This document shows positions 18,590-27,499 of a stretch of 64,000 nucleotides of DNA, one piece after another (within the stretch, counting starts at the first letter, position 1; each line of letters begins with the position of its first letter). The DNA is taken from positions 18,536 through 82,535 of the forward strand of contig CAIJYV010000027.1 of assembly GCA_903825035.1 (NCBI GenBank), written 5' to 3'. The position numbers and the translations under genes are program-made. The stretch comes from an uncultured Actinomycetes bacterium. Its GTDB lineage: Bacteria; Actinomycetota; Acidimicrobiia; Acidimicrobiales; RAAP-2. The notes under the pieces were generated by a model, which searched no databases, had not been told where the DNA came from, and saw nothing but the letters and a program-made list of their open reading frames with translations.

Positions 18590-18988
18590 TTAGTTTTTCA
18601 ACTCTGTTACGAGGGCCTGCACTCGATGTTGGATGTCGTCGCGAATACGCCGAACCACATCGAGTGACTGGCCAGCGGGGTCATCCAGGGGCCAATCGTC
18701 GTAACGCTTGCCGGGGTAGTAGGGGCATTCGTCCCCGCAACCCATCGTGACGATTACGTCAGAATTCTTGGCCATCTCTTCGGTCAACTTGGTTGGCGTT
18801 TGTGAGGTGATGTCGATGCCCACTTCAGTCATTGCCTCGACCACCGCAGGGTTCAAGTGCTCACCCGGTTGGGTGCCGGCGGAGTAGATAGTTATCGCGT
18901 CGCCGGAAATCTCGCGGGCAAACCCAGCCGCCATCTGCGAGCGACCGGCATTGTGGACGCAGAGAAAAAGAATCGCCTTATTGGTCAT
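18590..18988 (-). CDS. arsC: Arsenate reductase, thioredoxin-coupled (low-molecular-weight phosphatase fold)
   Basis: The 132-residue protein has the phosphatase loop CVHNAGRS at residues 10-17, which binds arsenate, and a downstream cysteine pair in MGCGDECPYYPG (about residues 82-93) that relays the disulfide to thioredoxin. DDWPLDDP supplies the catalytic acid. It would reduce arsenate to arsenite. No arsenite efflux pump or ArsR regulator adjoins it, so export must be encoded elsewhere. It may also act as a protein tyrosine phosphatase, but the cysteine relay favours arsenate. Confidence 0.9.
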   Translation of the reverse strand: MTNKAILFLCVHNAGRSQMAAGFAREISGDAITIYSAGTQPGEHLNPAVVEAMTEVGIDITSQTPTKLTEEMAKNSDVIVTMGCGDECPYYPGKRYDDWPLDDPAGQSLDVVRRIRDDIQHRVQALVTELKN

Positions 18989-19025
18989 GATTGAACTTTC
19001 TGAATCGATTATGACAACAGCCTAC

Positions 19026-19064
19026 GAAAGAAAAAAGAACCCCGCGCCCAAAGGCGCGGGGTTC
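19026..19064 (-). terminator. Rho-independent terminator of the permease gene
   Basis: A perfect 12-base-pair stem (GAACCCCGCGCC against its complement, 19037-19064) with a four-base loop is followed on the minus strand by a T-rich run (TTTTTTCTTTC). It lies 19 bases past the stop of the cytosine permease gene and directly upstream of the arsC start, insulating arsC. Confidence 0.9.
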
Positions 19065-19083
19065 TTGATTAAATCTAGGTGAA

Positions 19084-20448
19084 CTATTCGCTCTTGACCT
19101 TGGTCTGACCGAACAGGGTGTACAGAATGAAGGAAATTGCGAATCCAACTGGAAAGGCAATGTCTCCAAAGTTTCCATTGTGCTTAGGTACGACACCAAC
19201 GTAGTAGCTCTGATTCGCGAAGAGCCAGATTGACAGAACGGCACCAACGAGGAAGGCCACCGGACCGGCCCAGTTTTCGCGCTTAGCGAACAACAGGGGC
19301 TTGATGTCCTTGCCACGACGGATGATCTTGTCGGCAAAGATAACGCCCAACCATGGTCCAATCCAGTACGACATAACCAGGAGGAAGTTCTCCAAGTTGT
19401 TCGCTGGGTTGCCAGCAGCCCAGTGCGCCACGAAGTAGCCCGCTACACCGAATACGAGTGCGGTAATTGCACGCAACAGGTTGGTGGGCAACTTGACGCC
19501 CATGGCCAAGAAGGACATGGAACCGGAGTAGATGTTGAGGGCGTTGGCGCAAATGGAGCCAAGCACAATGCCAAAGAGCACCAACTTGCCGAGCGAAGTT
19601 GGCAAGAAGTGCGTGAAGTCTGCAACCGGGTTCGTGTTGGCACCGTAGGGGTGCATGCCAGCTGATACTGCTGCCGCACCAACGATTTGGAGAATCGTTG
19701 CCGAGGAGAAGAGCCCCAAGCTGGCCATAAGTCCAGCGCTCTTGGCGTTGGTCTTAGTTGGCAAGTAGCGAGCAAAGTCAGCTGCAAATGGGTTCCAGCC
19801 AGCTGCGTACCCGTAGACCGCGCCGGTAAAGACGAGGAATGCGCCGGGGAAGTACCAGTGGTTTGGAGCATTCAGGTGGCTCTTCGAGAAGATCACGATG
19901 GCGGCCCAACCGAATACCAAAGCCAAGTATGGCATCAGGTAGCGCTCAACCTTTTGGACCAAGTTGTGACCCAAGAAGGCAATCGCAATCTGCACGACTA
20001 CCACGGTCAGCAGCGAAGTGGTTACGCTCCAGTGTGACAAGGCAGAGAGTGCGAAAGCTCCCGATACCGAGTTAACCGCGAACCAGCCGATACCAGCCGC
20101 GAAAGCGTTCGATGCTGAAGGCAAGATGTTTCCGAAACGACCGAAAGCGGCACGCCCCAACACCATCTGTGGCACACCGTAGCGAGGACCGTCCTTGGTG
20201 AGGAAGTAGTGCGCTAGTGCACCGAGCCCATTACCGAGCAAGATACCGATTACGGCCTGTACGAAATTCAATCCAAAGAACACTCCCAGAGCACCCACAT
20301 AAATTGTGGCGAACTCAAGGTTTGGACTCATCCATGTTGCAAACAAGTGGCCGGGACGACCGTGACGGTCTTTCTCGGCGATGGCTTCAACGCCACCTGG
20401 CTCAACTTTGAGCACCTTCTTGCCATATTCTCCTTGACGGATTTCCAT
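19084..20448 (-). CDS. Nucleobase permease (NCS1 / purine-cytosine permease family)
   Basis: The 454-residue membrane protein has about 12 helices and the NCS1 pattern: an N-terminal cytoplasmic stretch, then GALGVFFGLNFVQAVIGILLG, the GPRYGVPQMVLGRAAFG segment of helix 2-3, and GWNPFAADFARYLP in the middle. It would import a nucleobase or a related compound such as hydantoin or thiamine precursor. ATG 20448 is chosen because GGAGGGG lies 10 bases upstream; the frame extends 17 codons further. It follows an APC permease gene on the same strand after 96 bases and ends at a strong terminator. Confidence 0.85.
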   Translation of the reverse strand: MEIRQGEYGKKVLKVEPGGVEAIAEKDRHGRPGHLFATWMSPNLEFATIYVGALGVFFGLNFVQAVIGILLGNGLGALAHYFLTKDGPRYGVPQMVLGRAAFGRFGNILPSASNAFAAGIGWFAVNSVSGAFALSALSHWSVTTSLLTVVVVQIAIAFLGHNLVQKVERYLMPYLALVFGWAAIVIFSKSHLNAPNHWYFPGAFLVFTGAVYGYAAGWNPFAADFARYLPTKTNAKSAGLMASLGLFSSATILQIVGAAAVSAGMHPYGANTNPVADFTHFLPTSLGKLVLFGIVLGSICANALNIYSGSMSFLAMGVKLPTNLLRAITALVFGVAGYFVAHWAAGNPANNLENFLLVMSYWIGPWLGVIFADKIIRRGKDIKPLLFAKRENWAGPVAFLVGAVLSIWLFANQSYYVGVVPKHNGNFGDIAFPVGFAISFILYTLFGQTKVKSE

Positions 20449-20544
20449 TGTTTGTGCACCCCTCCGCGCATATTGGCCAGCCAGTCGACTGACCCCCACA
20501 GAGTAATGAAAAATAGTTATGGAGTTGGGGATAGTGGGGGGGGG

Positions 20545-22908
20545 TTAGTGGTCCTCGTGTCCAGCGGGTTCGGCGACGATCTCGTAACCAGGGTTCAAAA
20601 TGACTGCTTCGTGGGCCTGATTTATAACGGTTCCGGAAACTAGCAGGCGAGTACCTCGCTCAATTCCCGGTACCGAATCGCGACCTTGGAATACCAGGGT
20701 GATCGAGCCAGACCGATCGGCTACCACACAACGCATTTCACTACCCGTGGCGCTACGGCTCACCGACATCGAACGCACCCGTCCCGCAATATTCGCGGCG
20801 GTCCGAGCCTGCAGGGCGCCAATGGGCTCAGTACCAGCGGCTCGCTCTTCGAGCTTCATATCGGCTTCGAGGTGTGCTGAAGCACGAAGACCGCCACGGT
20901 GCATGACCTCACTGGCTGCTTTACCGATCTCCATGGTCTTGCGAGTAGCTCGGTAGGGGACGATTGTTGCTGAAGTGCGCGGCACGTGGGCAAGTGCGTC
21001 AGCAATGCTGTCGGCGGTCCGGTCGTGCAAAAGGCGTTGCACGCGTGAGGTGAATCCTCTACGCGGGAGAATGACCATGCAAAATACATCGGGGTCTCGC
21101 ACGATGTCAGCGACCAGTTCGAGTGAAGCGCGGTCAATTCGACGGTCATCACACTCGACAATTTCCAACGGGATACCGGATTTGGACATCGTTGATTGAG
21201 CCCACGTCATCTCTAATCGCTTGGTGGCAGCGGGGTCAATATCAAAGTGCACGACGCGTATGGAATAAGCGTTTAGGTCTCGCGAGAATTCAATTGCGCG
21301 CTTCGCGGCCAAATCAAAAGAGTCGACGAGAATGACTACTCGGCGCATTTTGCTCGTTCGAGAATCCCCCGCCTCTTCGGCAGCGAAGGCGTCGGCTTCG
21401 CGGGTGTAGGTACGATTTAATCGGATGAGTCCGTAGTACATAATTGGGCCGACAACTGCTACCAGCCAGGCACCTTCAGTAAACTTCACCGTGAGGAAAA
21501 TCGCAACTACCAATGCGGTTACGAACGCTGAACCGGCATTAACGGCGACTCCGGCACGCCAACCGCGAGCCCGTTCGATCCAATGATGTTTCACCATTCC
21601 CGCCCCGGCCAAGGTGAATCCGGTGAACACTCCGATGGCGTAGAGCGCCACTAAGGCATTGACTTGTGCGTTAAAGACAATAATTAGAGCGATGGAAACG
21701 ACGCCTAGGGTCAGAATTCCGTTGGAAAAAGCGAGGCGGTGACCACGTTTGGTGAATTGGTGGGGAAGGTAGCCGTCGGTAGCCACATAACTCGCCAAAA
21801 AGGGGAAGCCATTAAACGAGGTATTTGCTCCAGTGTAGAGAATCAACAAAGTCGCAAACTGAACGAAGTAGAAGATGATCTTTCCGGTACCGTGTGACCC
21901 GAAGACGTCCAGTACCTCTTGGGAAACCACAGTCGGCGAACCACTTGCGTACGGCACTGCGTGGGTCCATGATGCTAGGAGGGTGACGCCTAGGAGCAGC
22001 GTTCCCAGAGCTGAAGACATAATCACCAAGGTCTTTCGTGCGTTCGACCATTCGGGCTTTTTGAAACTGGCGACACCATTAGAAATAGCTTCGAGACCAG
22101 TTAGAGAGGAGCCTCCATTGGCGTAGGCGCGGAGGAAAGTAAGAAAGGCGAGGCCCATCAAGAGCCCGGTGCCTTTTTGCCCAAAACGACCATCAAAAAG
22201 AAGGTGATGGTCGGGAATCGACAAGACGTGAAGTGAACCCGAGACTTTTTTTATTACGCCTACGGTGATGGTCGCGAGAATCGCAAAAATATAAAGATAA
22301 GTCGGAAGAGCGAAATAACTTCCTGCTTCTTTAATGCCGCGAAGGTTGCCGAAGATCAAGAGGCAAACTACGCCAACTGTAATTACGAGCGTGTAGGGCA
22401 GCAAGCCTGGCACCGCACTGGTCAACGCTGCTGTGCCGGCGGCCGTTTGCACGGCTACGGTGACGATGTAGTCAATTAAGAGTGCCACGGCGGCAATTTG
22501 AGCCACCTTCGGTCCGAAGTTTTCGCGGGCAACTACGTAGGCGCCACCTGATTTTGTGTAGTACTTAATCACGTCGAAGTACGACGTCGTGACCAAAAAC
22601 AAAACACCGAGAATCAAGAACATCACGGGCACGACCAAACTGAAGGCCGCTAAACCAATAAACGGCGTCATCTGAGTCAAGATTTCCTCGGTGCCGTACG
22701 CCGAAGAGGAGATGCAGTCCGGGGCTAGTACTCCGAGAGCGACTACTCGATTGAGCCGCTCGTCTCCTAGTTGCTCAGTGACGTACGCGCGTCCAAAAAA
22801 TATTTTCTTTAACCGGTACCCGAGGGATTCTGGATAAATTTGGTCGACATTGGCGTGAGAGGTGAGGGCGACCTGTTCTGGCTTCTCATTGTTGCCCGCT
22901 GGACTCAT
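20545..22908 (-). CDS. APC-family permease with USP-like cytosolic region and fused C-terminal OB-fold
   Basis: The 787-residue protein begins with an APC superfamily permease of about 12 helices (GTEEILTQMTPFIGL, then TKSGGAYVVARENFG, residues about 50-490). A cytosolic part follows with RVVILVDSFDLAAKRAIEF, like a universal-stress-protein fold. The last ~75 residues (GRVRSMSVSRSATGSEMRCV to GTRLLVSGTV) resemble an OB-fold. In Mycobacterium tuberculosis the permease (Rv2690c) and an OB-fold protein (Rv2694c) are separate neighbours, so this looks like their fusion. ATG 22908 has AAAGGAGA upstream. Nine Cs follow the stop. Confidence 0.85.
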   Translation of the reverse strand: MSPAGNNEKPEQVALTSHANVDQIYPESLGYRLKKIFFGRAYVTEQLGDERLNRVVALGVLAPDCISSSAYGTEEILTQMTPFIGLAAFSLVVPVMFLILGVLFLVTTSYFDVIKYYTKSGGAYVVARENFGPKVAQIAAVALLIDYIVTVAVQTAAGTAALTSAVPGLLPYTLVITVGVVCLLIFGNLRGIKEAGSYFALPTYLYIFAILATITVGVIKKVSGSLHVLSIPDHHLLFDGRFGQKGTGLLMGLAFLTFLRAYANGGSSLTGLEAISNGVASFKKPEWSNARKTLVIMSSALGTLLLGVTLLASWTHAVPYASGSPTVVSQEVLDVFGSHGTGKIIFYFVQFATLLILYTGANTSFNGFPFLASYVATDGYLPHQFTKRGHRLAFSNGILTLGVVSIALIIVFNAQVNALVALYAIGVFTGFTLAGAGMVKHHWIERARGWRAGVAVNAGSAFVTALVVAIFLTVKFTEGAWLVAVVGPIMYYGLIRLNRTYTREADAFAAEEAGDSRTSKMRRVVILVDSFDLAAKRAIEFSRDLNAYSIRVVHFDIDPAATKRLEMTWAQSTMSKSGIPLEIVECDDRRIDRASLELVADIVRDPDVFCMVILPRRGFTSRVQRLLHDRTADSIADALAHVPRTSATIVPYRATRKTMEIGKAASEVMHRGGLRASAHLEADMKLEERAAGTEPIGALQARTAANIAGRVRSMSVSRSATGSEMRCVVADRSGSITLVFQGRDSVPGIERGTRLLVSGTVINQAHEAVILNPGYEIVAEPAGHEDH

Positions 22909-23001
22909 TGAGTCTCCTTTCGACGCTAGATTGCGCCTAACCATCTAAGCACCATGGCGGCTACTGCTCGATACAAGAAGCGGGCTCGCTAGGGGAGGTT
23001 G

Positions 23002-23466
23002 TTACCAGTGTCGATCCCGAACGGTTGGTACAGCCAGGACGAAACCGTGTGCTCCGCGGTCACATCGCACCTGCTCGGCTGACAAAACGCAGGTGGCATT
23101 ACCCAAGATGACCTTCGTATTGACCGGAAAGCTCGGGGTGCCGAGCCCGGGGTTTCCAATGCAGCCTGTCCCCTTGCAAAAGGTGGCCTTCCCGGTGGCA
23201 CCCAAGGAGGCCGACTGGCTGGGTTGCACACTCTGGCAATACGCCGCTGTTGTATATCTGGATGCCGGGGCGTTAGCGGTGTCGAGTTCGCAGTTAAAGC
23301 CATATTTGGCATTTCCAAAAAAGAACTCCGTACTCTCAGCGCGCAAAACAATCGTTCCGTGCGGACTTGAGGGGGAGGAGGAACCCAGCGAGCGTCCAGC
23401 AAAGAGCGAGCCCGCCACTAGGAGAAGGGTCAAAAATCCATAAAGGAACTTAGTGGGAGTGCTCAT
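23002..23466 (-). CDS. Secreted cysteine-containing hypothetical protein
   Basis: A 154-residue protein I do not recognise. Residues 6-25 form a signal peptide (KFLYGFLTLLLVAGSLFAG), and the mature part has six cysteines (FNCELD, AAYCQS, ATFCKGTGCIG, NATCVL, VRCDRG) that could form three disulfides outside the membrane. It stands alone after the APC permease on the same strand. No ribosome site of note, and no family match from sequence alone. Confidence 0.55.
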   Translation of the reverse strand: MSTPTKFLYGFLTLLLVAGSLFAGRSLGSSSPSSPHGTIVLRAESTEFFFGNAKYGFNCELDTANAPASRYTTAAYCQSVQPSQSASLGATGKATFCKGTGCIGNPGLGTPSFPVNTKVILGNATCVLSAEQVRCDRGAHGFVLAVPTVRDRHW

Positions 23467-23578
23467 GGGCTAACCGTAGCCCATTGGCGCGTCGCCACTA
23501 GTTAGCCCTAGGAGGTAAGAGGGCAATGTATTGAGTTATGCCTAGAAGCCTCCGGACTCACCAGTACGGTGGTACATC

Positions 23579-24325
23579 ATGCCCTCGAAGTTATTTCTCC
23601 TACTCCCGCCATCAGAAGGCAAAGAGGTAGGCGGAGCAAAAGTGAGAGATGATGGCTTTTTCTCGAACGCCTTGGCCGATCAGCGTCGGACAGTCATTTC
23701 TCAAGTCAAGGATGTACTTGAAAACTCAAAGCCGATACTTTTGGAAAAAGTCTTCGGGGTTCGAGGGCCACTTTTAGAAAGAGCAATCGAGTCAATGACT
23801 CAACTTGTAGAAGGCAGGGCGCCGGTTCTTCCCGCTCATCAGCGTTATAGGGGAGTTGTCTGGAGCCATCTCGAACCTTCAACCTTGAGCAATAGTGAGC
23901 GGAAGCAAATTATGATTCCCTCGGGCCTCTACGGCGTAACGACCGCAGAAGACCTGATTGCGGACTACCGATTGAAGATGAATATCTCGCTTGGTGGGCT
24001 CGGGAACATCGCGAAATTCTGGCAGCCATCGGTATCCAAGGTCCTCGGTGAGTTTGTCTCGGGTTCAGTGGTTGTTAACTTGCTCCCCAAAGAGCACGAA
24101 GGTGCGATCAACTTCGAATACCTAGCTGAAGTGGCTGAACTTGTCACTATTCAATTTGTGGATGCCAATGGATCAAAGGCAGTAGGTCACGCTGCTAAGG
24201 CAGTCAAAGGGATTGTGGCCCGGGAACTCCTGACTAACGGATTGGGTGGGCTTGCTGGCTTTCATTGGCGAGGCTGGAAGGCGAAAAAGAAGTCAGGTAT
24301 CTGGAGAATTGCTGCTCCAAAGTAA
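23579..24325 (+). CDS. yaaA: YaaA/DUF328 family peroxide-stress protein
   Basis: The 248-residue protein carries the family hallmark LLPPSEGK at its N-terminus (residues 8-15), the VRGPLLERAIES region, and a basic C-terminus with WRGWKAKKK. In E. coli, YaaA limits free iron during peroxide stress; the fold is a DNA-binding variant of the cantaloupe type. A decayed copy of its last ~45 codons lies behind the neighbouring kup gene, showing that this locus was duplicated once. Confidence 0.88.
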   Translation: MPSKLFLLLPPSEGKEVGGAKVRDDGFFSNALADQRRTVISQVKDVLENSKPILLEKVFGVRGPLLERAIESMTQLVEGRAPVLPAHQRYRGVVWSHLEPSTLSNSERKQIMIPSGLYGVTTAEDLIADYRLKMNISLGGLGNIAKFWQPSVSKVLGEFVSGSVVVNLLPKEHEGAINFEYLAEVAELVTIQFVDANGSKAVGHAAKAVKGIVARELLTNGLGGLAGFHWRGWKAKKKSGIWRIAAPK

Positions 24326-24490
24326 TGACGTGTGGATCGCCAATGGTGGTTGATATCGATTGTCAAAATCCCTATTGGAGATTGGGCCATAAGGAGATTC
24401 CTGCAAGTAAATCTTGAGGAGCAACAGAAACATGATTTAATCGCAGTTCGGCCTGTGGTAACTTGAAAATGGGTGTGACGGGAAGACTGG

Positions 24491-24517
24491 TCGTCGATTG
24501 AAATTGTCGACGAAAGG
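24491..24517 (+). promoter_or_regulatory. Hairpin next to the kup ribosome site
   Basis: TCGTCGA (24491-24497) and TCGACGA (24507-24513) form a perfect seven-base-pair stem with a nine-base loop. The 3' arm runs into AAAGG (24513-24517), the likely ribosome site of the kup TTG start seven bases on. Folding could lower translation of the potassium transporter. The c-di-AMP riboswitch consensus is not seen. Function is inference. Confidence 0.35.
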
Positions 24518-24523
24518 TAAATC

Positions 24524-26377
24524 TTGAAACGGAACACACCCACCCCTATCCTTGCCTTATTGGCACTCGGCGTTGTCTTTGGTGACATCGGTACGAGCCC
24601 CTTATACGCCTTCCAACAATCTGTCAGTGATGGCCAATCGGGAGTAACCGCAATTTTTGGCGTGGCCTCACTCATCTTTTGGTCCCTGATGATTGTTGTT
24701 TCCATCAAGTACCTGGTATTCGTATTGCGGGCCGAAAACAACGGCGAGGGAGGAGTCCTCACTCTTTTCTCACTTCTGCCTCGGAAATTTCGACGCCCAC
24801 AACACCAGGGCGAGTACACCATTTTCTTCGCTCTTTTGCTGGGCACAGCCTTCTTATTTGGCGATGGCTTTATCACGCCAGCGATATCGGTTCTCTCCGC
24901 TGTTGAGGGAACGGCTGTAATAAATCCGTCTTGGGTGCACTTCGAAGTACCAATTACGTGCGTCATCCTCTTCTTCCTTTTCTTCATCCAAAGGAAGGGA
25001 ACGGCCAAAATTGGTTCTGTTTTTGGTCCGGTGATGGTGCTCTGGTTCGCAACGATCGCCCTGCTGGGAGTGCGACAAATTGCCCGTGACCCCTCAGTAT
25101 TTCGTGCCCTTTCGCCGAGTTACGCTGTGGCCCTAATTGCTCACAACCAGCTCCACTCACTAGTAATTCTGTCATCGGTAATTCTGGCCGTGACCGGCGT
25201 TGAAGCTCTGTACGCCGATCTGGGGCACTTTGGCGCGCGAGCGATTCGGATTGCGTGGTTTCTTTGCGCCGCGCCGGCTCTTATTTTGAACTACCTGGGT
25301 CAAGCCGCAGAGAAAATCACCTCACCCCAGTCTGGCGGAGCGCTGTTCTTTAATATGGCCCCCAATCGCGCAACATTGATCTATCTCGTGTTCCTCTCTA
25401 CGGTCGCCACGGTGATCGCCTCGCAAGCCCTGATCTCTGGTGTGGGCTCAATTGCTCGCCAGGCCGTCCAGATGGGACTGTTCCCACGACTCCAGATAAT
25501 TCACACCAGCAACAAAGAATCGGGACAAATTTTTGTTCCTTTTATGAATACCGTCTTGGGCATCGGAACGATTTTGCTGGTTGTTATCTATAAGTCTTCG
25601 ACCAATTTGGGAAATGCGTACTCATTCGATATTTCGGGCACCATGTTGATCACCACCATTGGCCTCGGCATCGTAGCCAACTACCGTTGGCATTGGAAGA
25701 AGCGCTACGTCATTCCCCTCTGTGTAATTTTCGGCATTCTTGATAGCTCGTTTTTCCTCAGCACCGCAACGAAGATTTTCAAGGGTGCCTGGGTGCCGCT
25801 GGCAATCGCTCTCGTCATTTTGTATTTCATGATGGTGTGGCGTCACGCCAATGCAGTGCTCACGCGCCAAATTGAGGAAGCGGCGGTGGGTTGGGAGCAG
25901 CTAGATGAACTCCTGCAAACGAATGAAGTGCAGTTCTCCCCTCAGACTGGAATCTTCCTAACTTCAAACCTTGAGCGCATCCCCCAAGCGGCCTTATCAC
26001 AAATTAAGCAGATGCACTTCTTGCCCGAGCGCGTCGTCGCGGTCATGCTCACGATCACCGATCAGGCCTACCAAGAGGAGTTGGTCAAGTGCGAAAAGAT
26101 TGGCGAACGCATCACCTTGGTCGAACTTCACATGGGATACATGAATGAGGTGAACCTCCCTCAACTATTGCGTACCCACGTCATGAGCGAACCCCAGGAG
26201 TCAGTAGCCACCTACTATCTCGCCGATCGAAAGTTCAACAACATGAATTCCGGCGAGATCACGGGTATTACGGAGCGAGTCTTTACGTTTATGCACCGCA
26301 ACTCGGCGACACCTTCGCTGTACTTCGGCCTTCCCGATGAGAGAATCGTTACCCTGGCAACCCAGTTGGACCTCTAA
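24524..26377 (+). CDS. kup: Low-affinity potassium transporter Kup
   Basis: The 617-residue protein starts with the family signature GVVFGDIGTSPLYAFQ (residues about 15-30) and has about 12 membrane helices followed by a cytosolic C-terminal domain. It would import potassium with protons. TTG 24524 is chosen because it leaves the usual short lead before the first helix and has AAAGG upstream. The gene lies between an intact yaaA and a fragment of a second yaaA, so it may have arrived within a duplicated yaaA. Confidence 0.93.
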   Translation: MKRNTPTPILALLALGVVFGDIGTSPLYAFQQSVSDGQSGVTAIFGVASLIFWSLMIVVSIKYLVFVLRAENNGEGGVLTLFSLLPRKFRRPQHQGEYTIFFALLLGTAFLFGDGFITPAISVLSAVEGTAVINPSWVHFEVPITCVILFFLFFIQRKGTAKIGSVFGPVMVLWFATIALLGVRQIARDPSVFRALSPSYAVALIAHNQLHSLVILSSVILAVTGVEALYADLGHFGARAIRIAWFLCAAPALILNYLGQAAEKITSPQSGGALFFNMAPNRATLIYLVFLSTVATVIASQALISGVGSIARQAVQMGLFPRLQIIHTSNKESGQIFVPFMNTVLGIGTILLVVIYKSSTNLGNAYSFDISGTMLITTIGLGIVANYRWHWKKRYVIPLCVIFGILDSSFFLSTATKIFKGAWVPLAIALVILYFMMVWRHANAVLTRQIEEAAVGWEQLDELLQTNEVQFSPQTGIFLTSNLERIPQAALSQIKQMHFLPERVVAVMLTITDQAYQEELVKCEKIGERITLVELHMGYMNEVNLPQLLRTHVMSEPQESVATYYLADRKFNNMNSGEITGITERVFTFMHRNSATPSLYFGLPDERIVTLATQLDL

Positions 26378-26381
26378 GTAA

Positions 26382-26534
26382 ACAGAGGCGGCAGGACATG
26401 ACGCCAAGGCGGTGAAGGGGATAGTCGCTCGCACGATTCTTACTGAAGGCATCTAAGGGCTCGATACGTTTCGCTGGAACGACTGGAAGGCGAATGAGAA
26501 GTCTGGCGACTGGAAAATACTGGCGCCAAAATAG
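26382..26534 (+). pseudogene. Decayed 3' end of a second yaaA copy
   Basis: Immediately after kup one frame reads GHDAKAVKGIVARTILTEGI, stop, then GLDTFRWNDWKANEKSGDWK and ILAPK before a final TAG. The intact yaaA ends with GHAAKAVKGIVARELLTNGL and then FHWRGWKAKKKSGIWRIAAPK, so the match is residue for residue along about 45 codons. An in-frame TAA sits at 26454-26456 and no 5' part remains. The first three codons are of uncertain origin. It is not expressed as a functional protein. Confidence 0.85.
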
Positions 26535-26583
26535 CAGTAGTTGGGAGCGGTGCGAACAGCTCACAGTGGGTAGTGTCTTTGTG

Positions 26584-27093
26584 ATGAATCGACACGGTAC
26601 GGCAATTCGTGAATTTCCGAGCGAGCTTGAGATCGTTACCACTCGAAAGTTCGAAGCTCCGATTTCTATGGTTTTCGATGCACTCACCAAGCCCGAACTG
26701 GTTAGCCAATGGTGGGCGACCGGCGAAGACACGATGACCTTAAGTGAGATTGATTTGCGTGAAGGCGGAGAATTCCACAACATCTTTGCAACGCCCACTG
26801 GCGTCGAATGTTCATTTCGGGGCCGTTATTTGGAGATTGATGCGCCACATCGCCTGGTGAACACCTGGTTATTTGAAGGATGGCCGAATGCTTGGGCCAC
26901 CGAAACTCATGACTTAAGCGAAACTGACGGAGTGACAACGTTGAGTATGACAACTCGATTCCACGATCGAGAGGGTCGAGCGAAAATGACTCGTGCGCAT
27001 GATGCGGCCAAAGAGCGCAACGACAATAATGGGCAAGATGCCAGCTGGGATGCCCTCGAAGACCTACTGACTTCGATGGTGGGTAATATTTAA
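26584..27093 (+). CDS. SRPBCC / AHSA1-like domain protein
   Basis: The 169-residue protein has the START-like fold of the AHSA1 group: ITTRKFEAP-like opening (VTTRKFEAPISMVFDAL), KPELVSQWWATG, GGEFHN, and the closing helix SWDALEDLL. Members bind hydrophobic ligands or act as Hsp90 activators; many bacterial ones lie beside ArsR regulators, absent here. ATG 26584 is preferred to GTG 26581 or the longer frame that would overlap the yaaA remnant. It ends eight bases before the tmRNA. Confidence 0.8.
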   Translation: MNRHGTAIREFPSELEIVTTRKFEAPISMVFDALTKPELVSQWWATGEDTMTLSEIDLREGGEFHNIFATPTGVECSFRGRYLEIDAPHRLVNTWLFEGWPNAWATETHDLSETDGVTTLSMTTRFHDREGRAKMTRAHDAAKERNDNNGQDASWDALEDLLTSMVGNI

Positions 27094-27100
27094 AACTGAG

Positions 27101-27446
27101 TGGAGATGCTGGGAATCGAACCCAGGTCCAACGGCATTTCACTAGACATTCTCCGAGCGCAGCTGACCTTAAATTGTCGGGAGTTCTTTGCGGGCCAGCA
27201 CCCTAAGTTCTCCGTAGTTGACTTAAATTTCCCTCATCACCATCAACGAATGAATTCGGTAAGACCCACTGAATGACGTTTGTTACTAGACCGTGGATCT
27301 GGATCTAGGCAAACGTTGCTACCTAAGCAGCAAGCGCAAGCTGAGGCTTGGCGTTTATTTTTTTGTTTCAGGCTCTTTAACGTGGCTCCTGAGACCACGG
27401 CTCGCTTCTTCTAACTCAACATCCGATGTCGAAACCAATCATCCCC
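27101..27446 (-). ncRNA. ssrA: Transfer-messenger RNA
   Basis: This RNA rescues stalled ribosomes and tags the unfinished protein for degradation. The 5' end (GGGGATGATTGGTTTCGACA) pairs with the 3' arm CATCTCC, and the T arm reads GGGTTCGATTCCC. The tag frame ends in codons for KPQLALAA and TAG (27329-27331 region). Upstream it reads NKKINA after an in-frame TGA, so the tag is at most about 14 residues and the resume codon is not certain. The CCA end is not encoded. smpB lies 53 bases upstream on the same strand. Confidence 0.92.
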
Positions 27447-27499
27447 TCGCTACGGGAATATCCCGTCTCGACAGTGTACCGGCACTCAGTTACAGCCGC

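Noticed and set aside
24326..24523. Possible c-di-AMP riboswitch before kup
   Set aside because: The conserved ydaO-type blocks are not found; only a simple hairpin is present.
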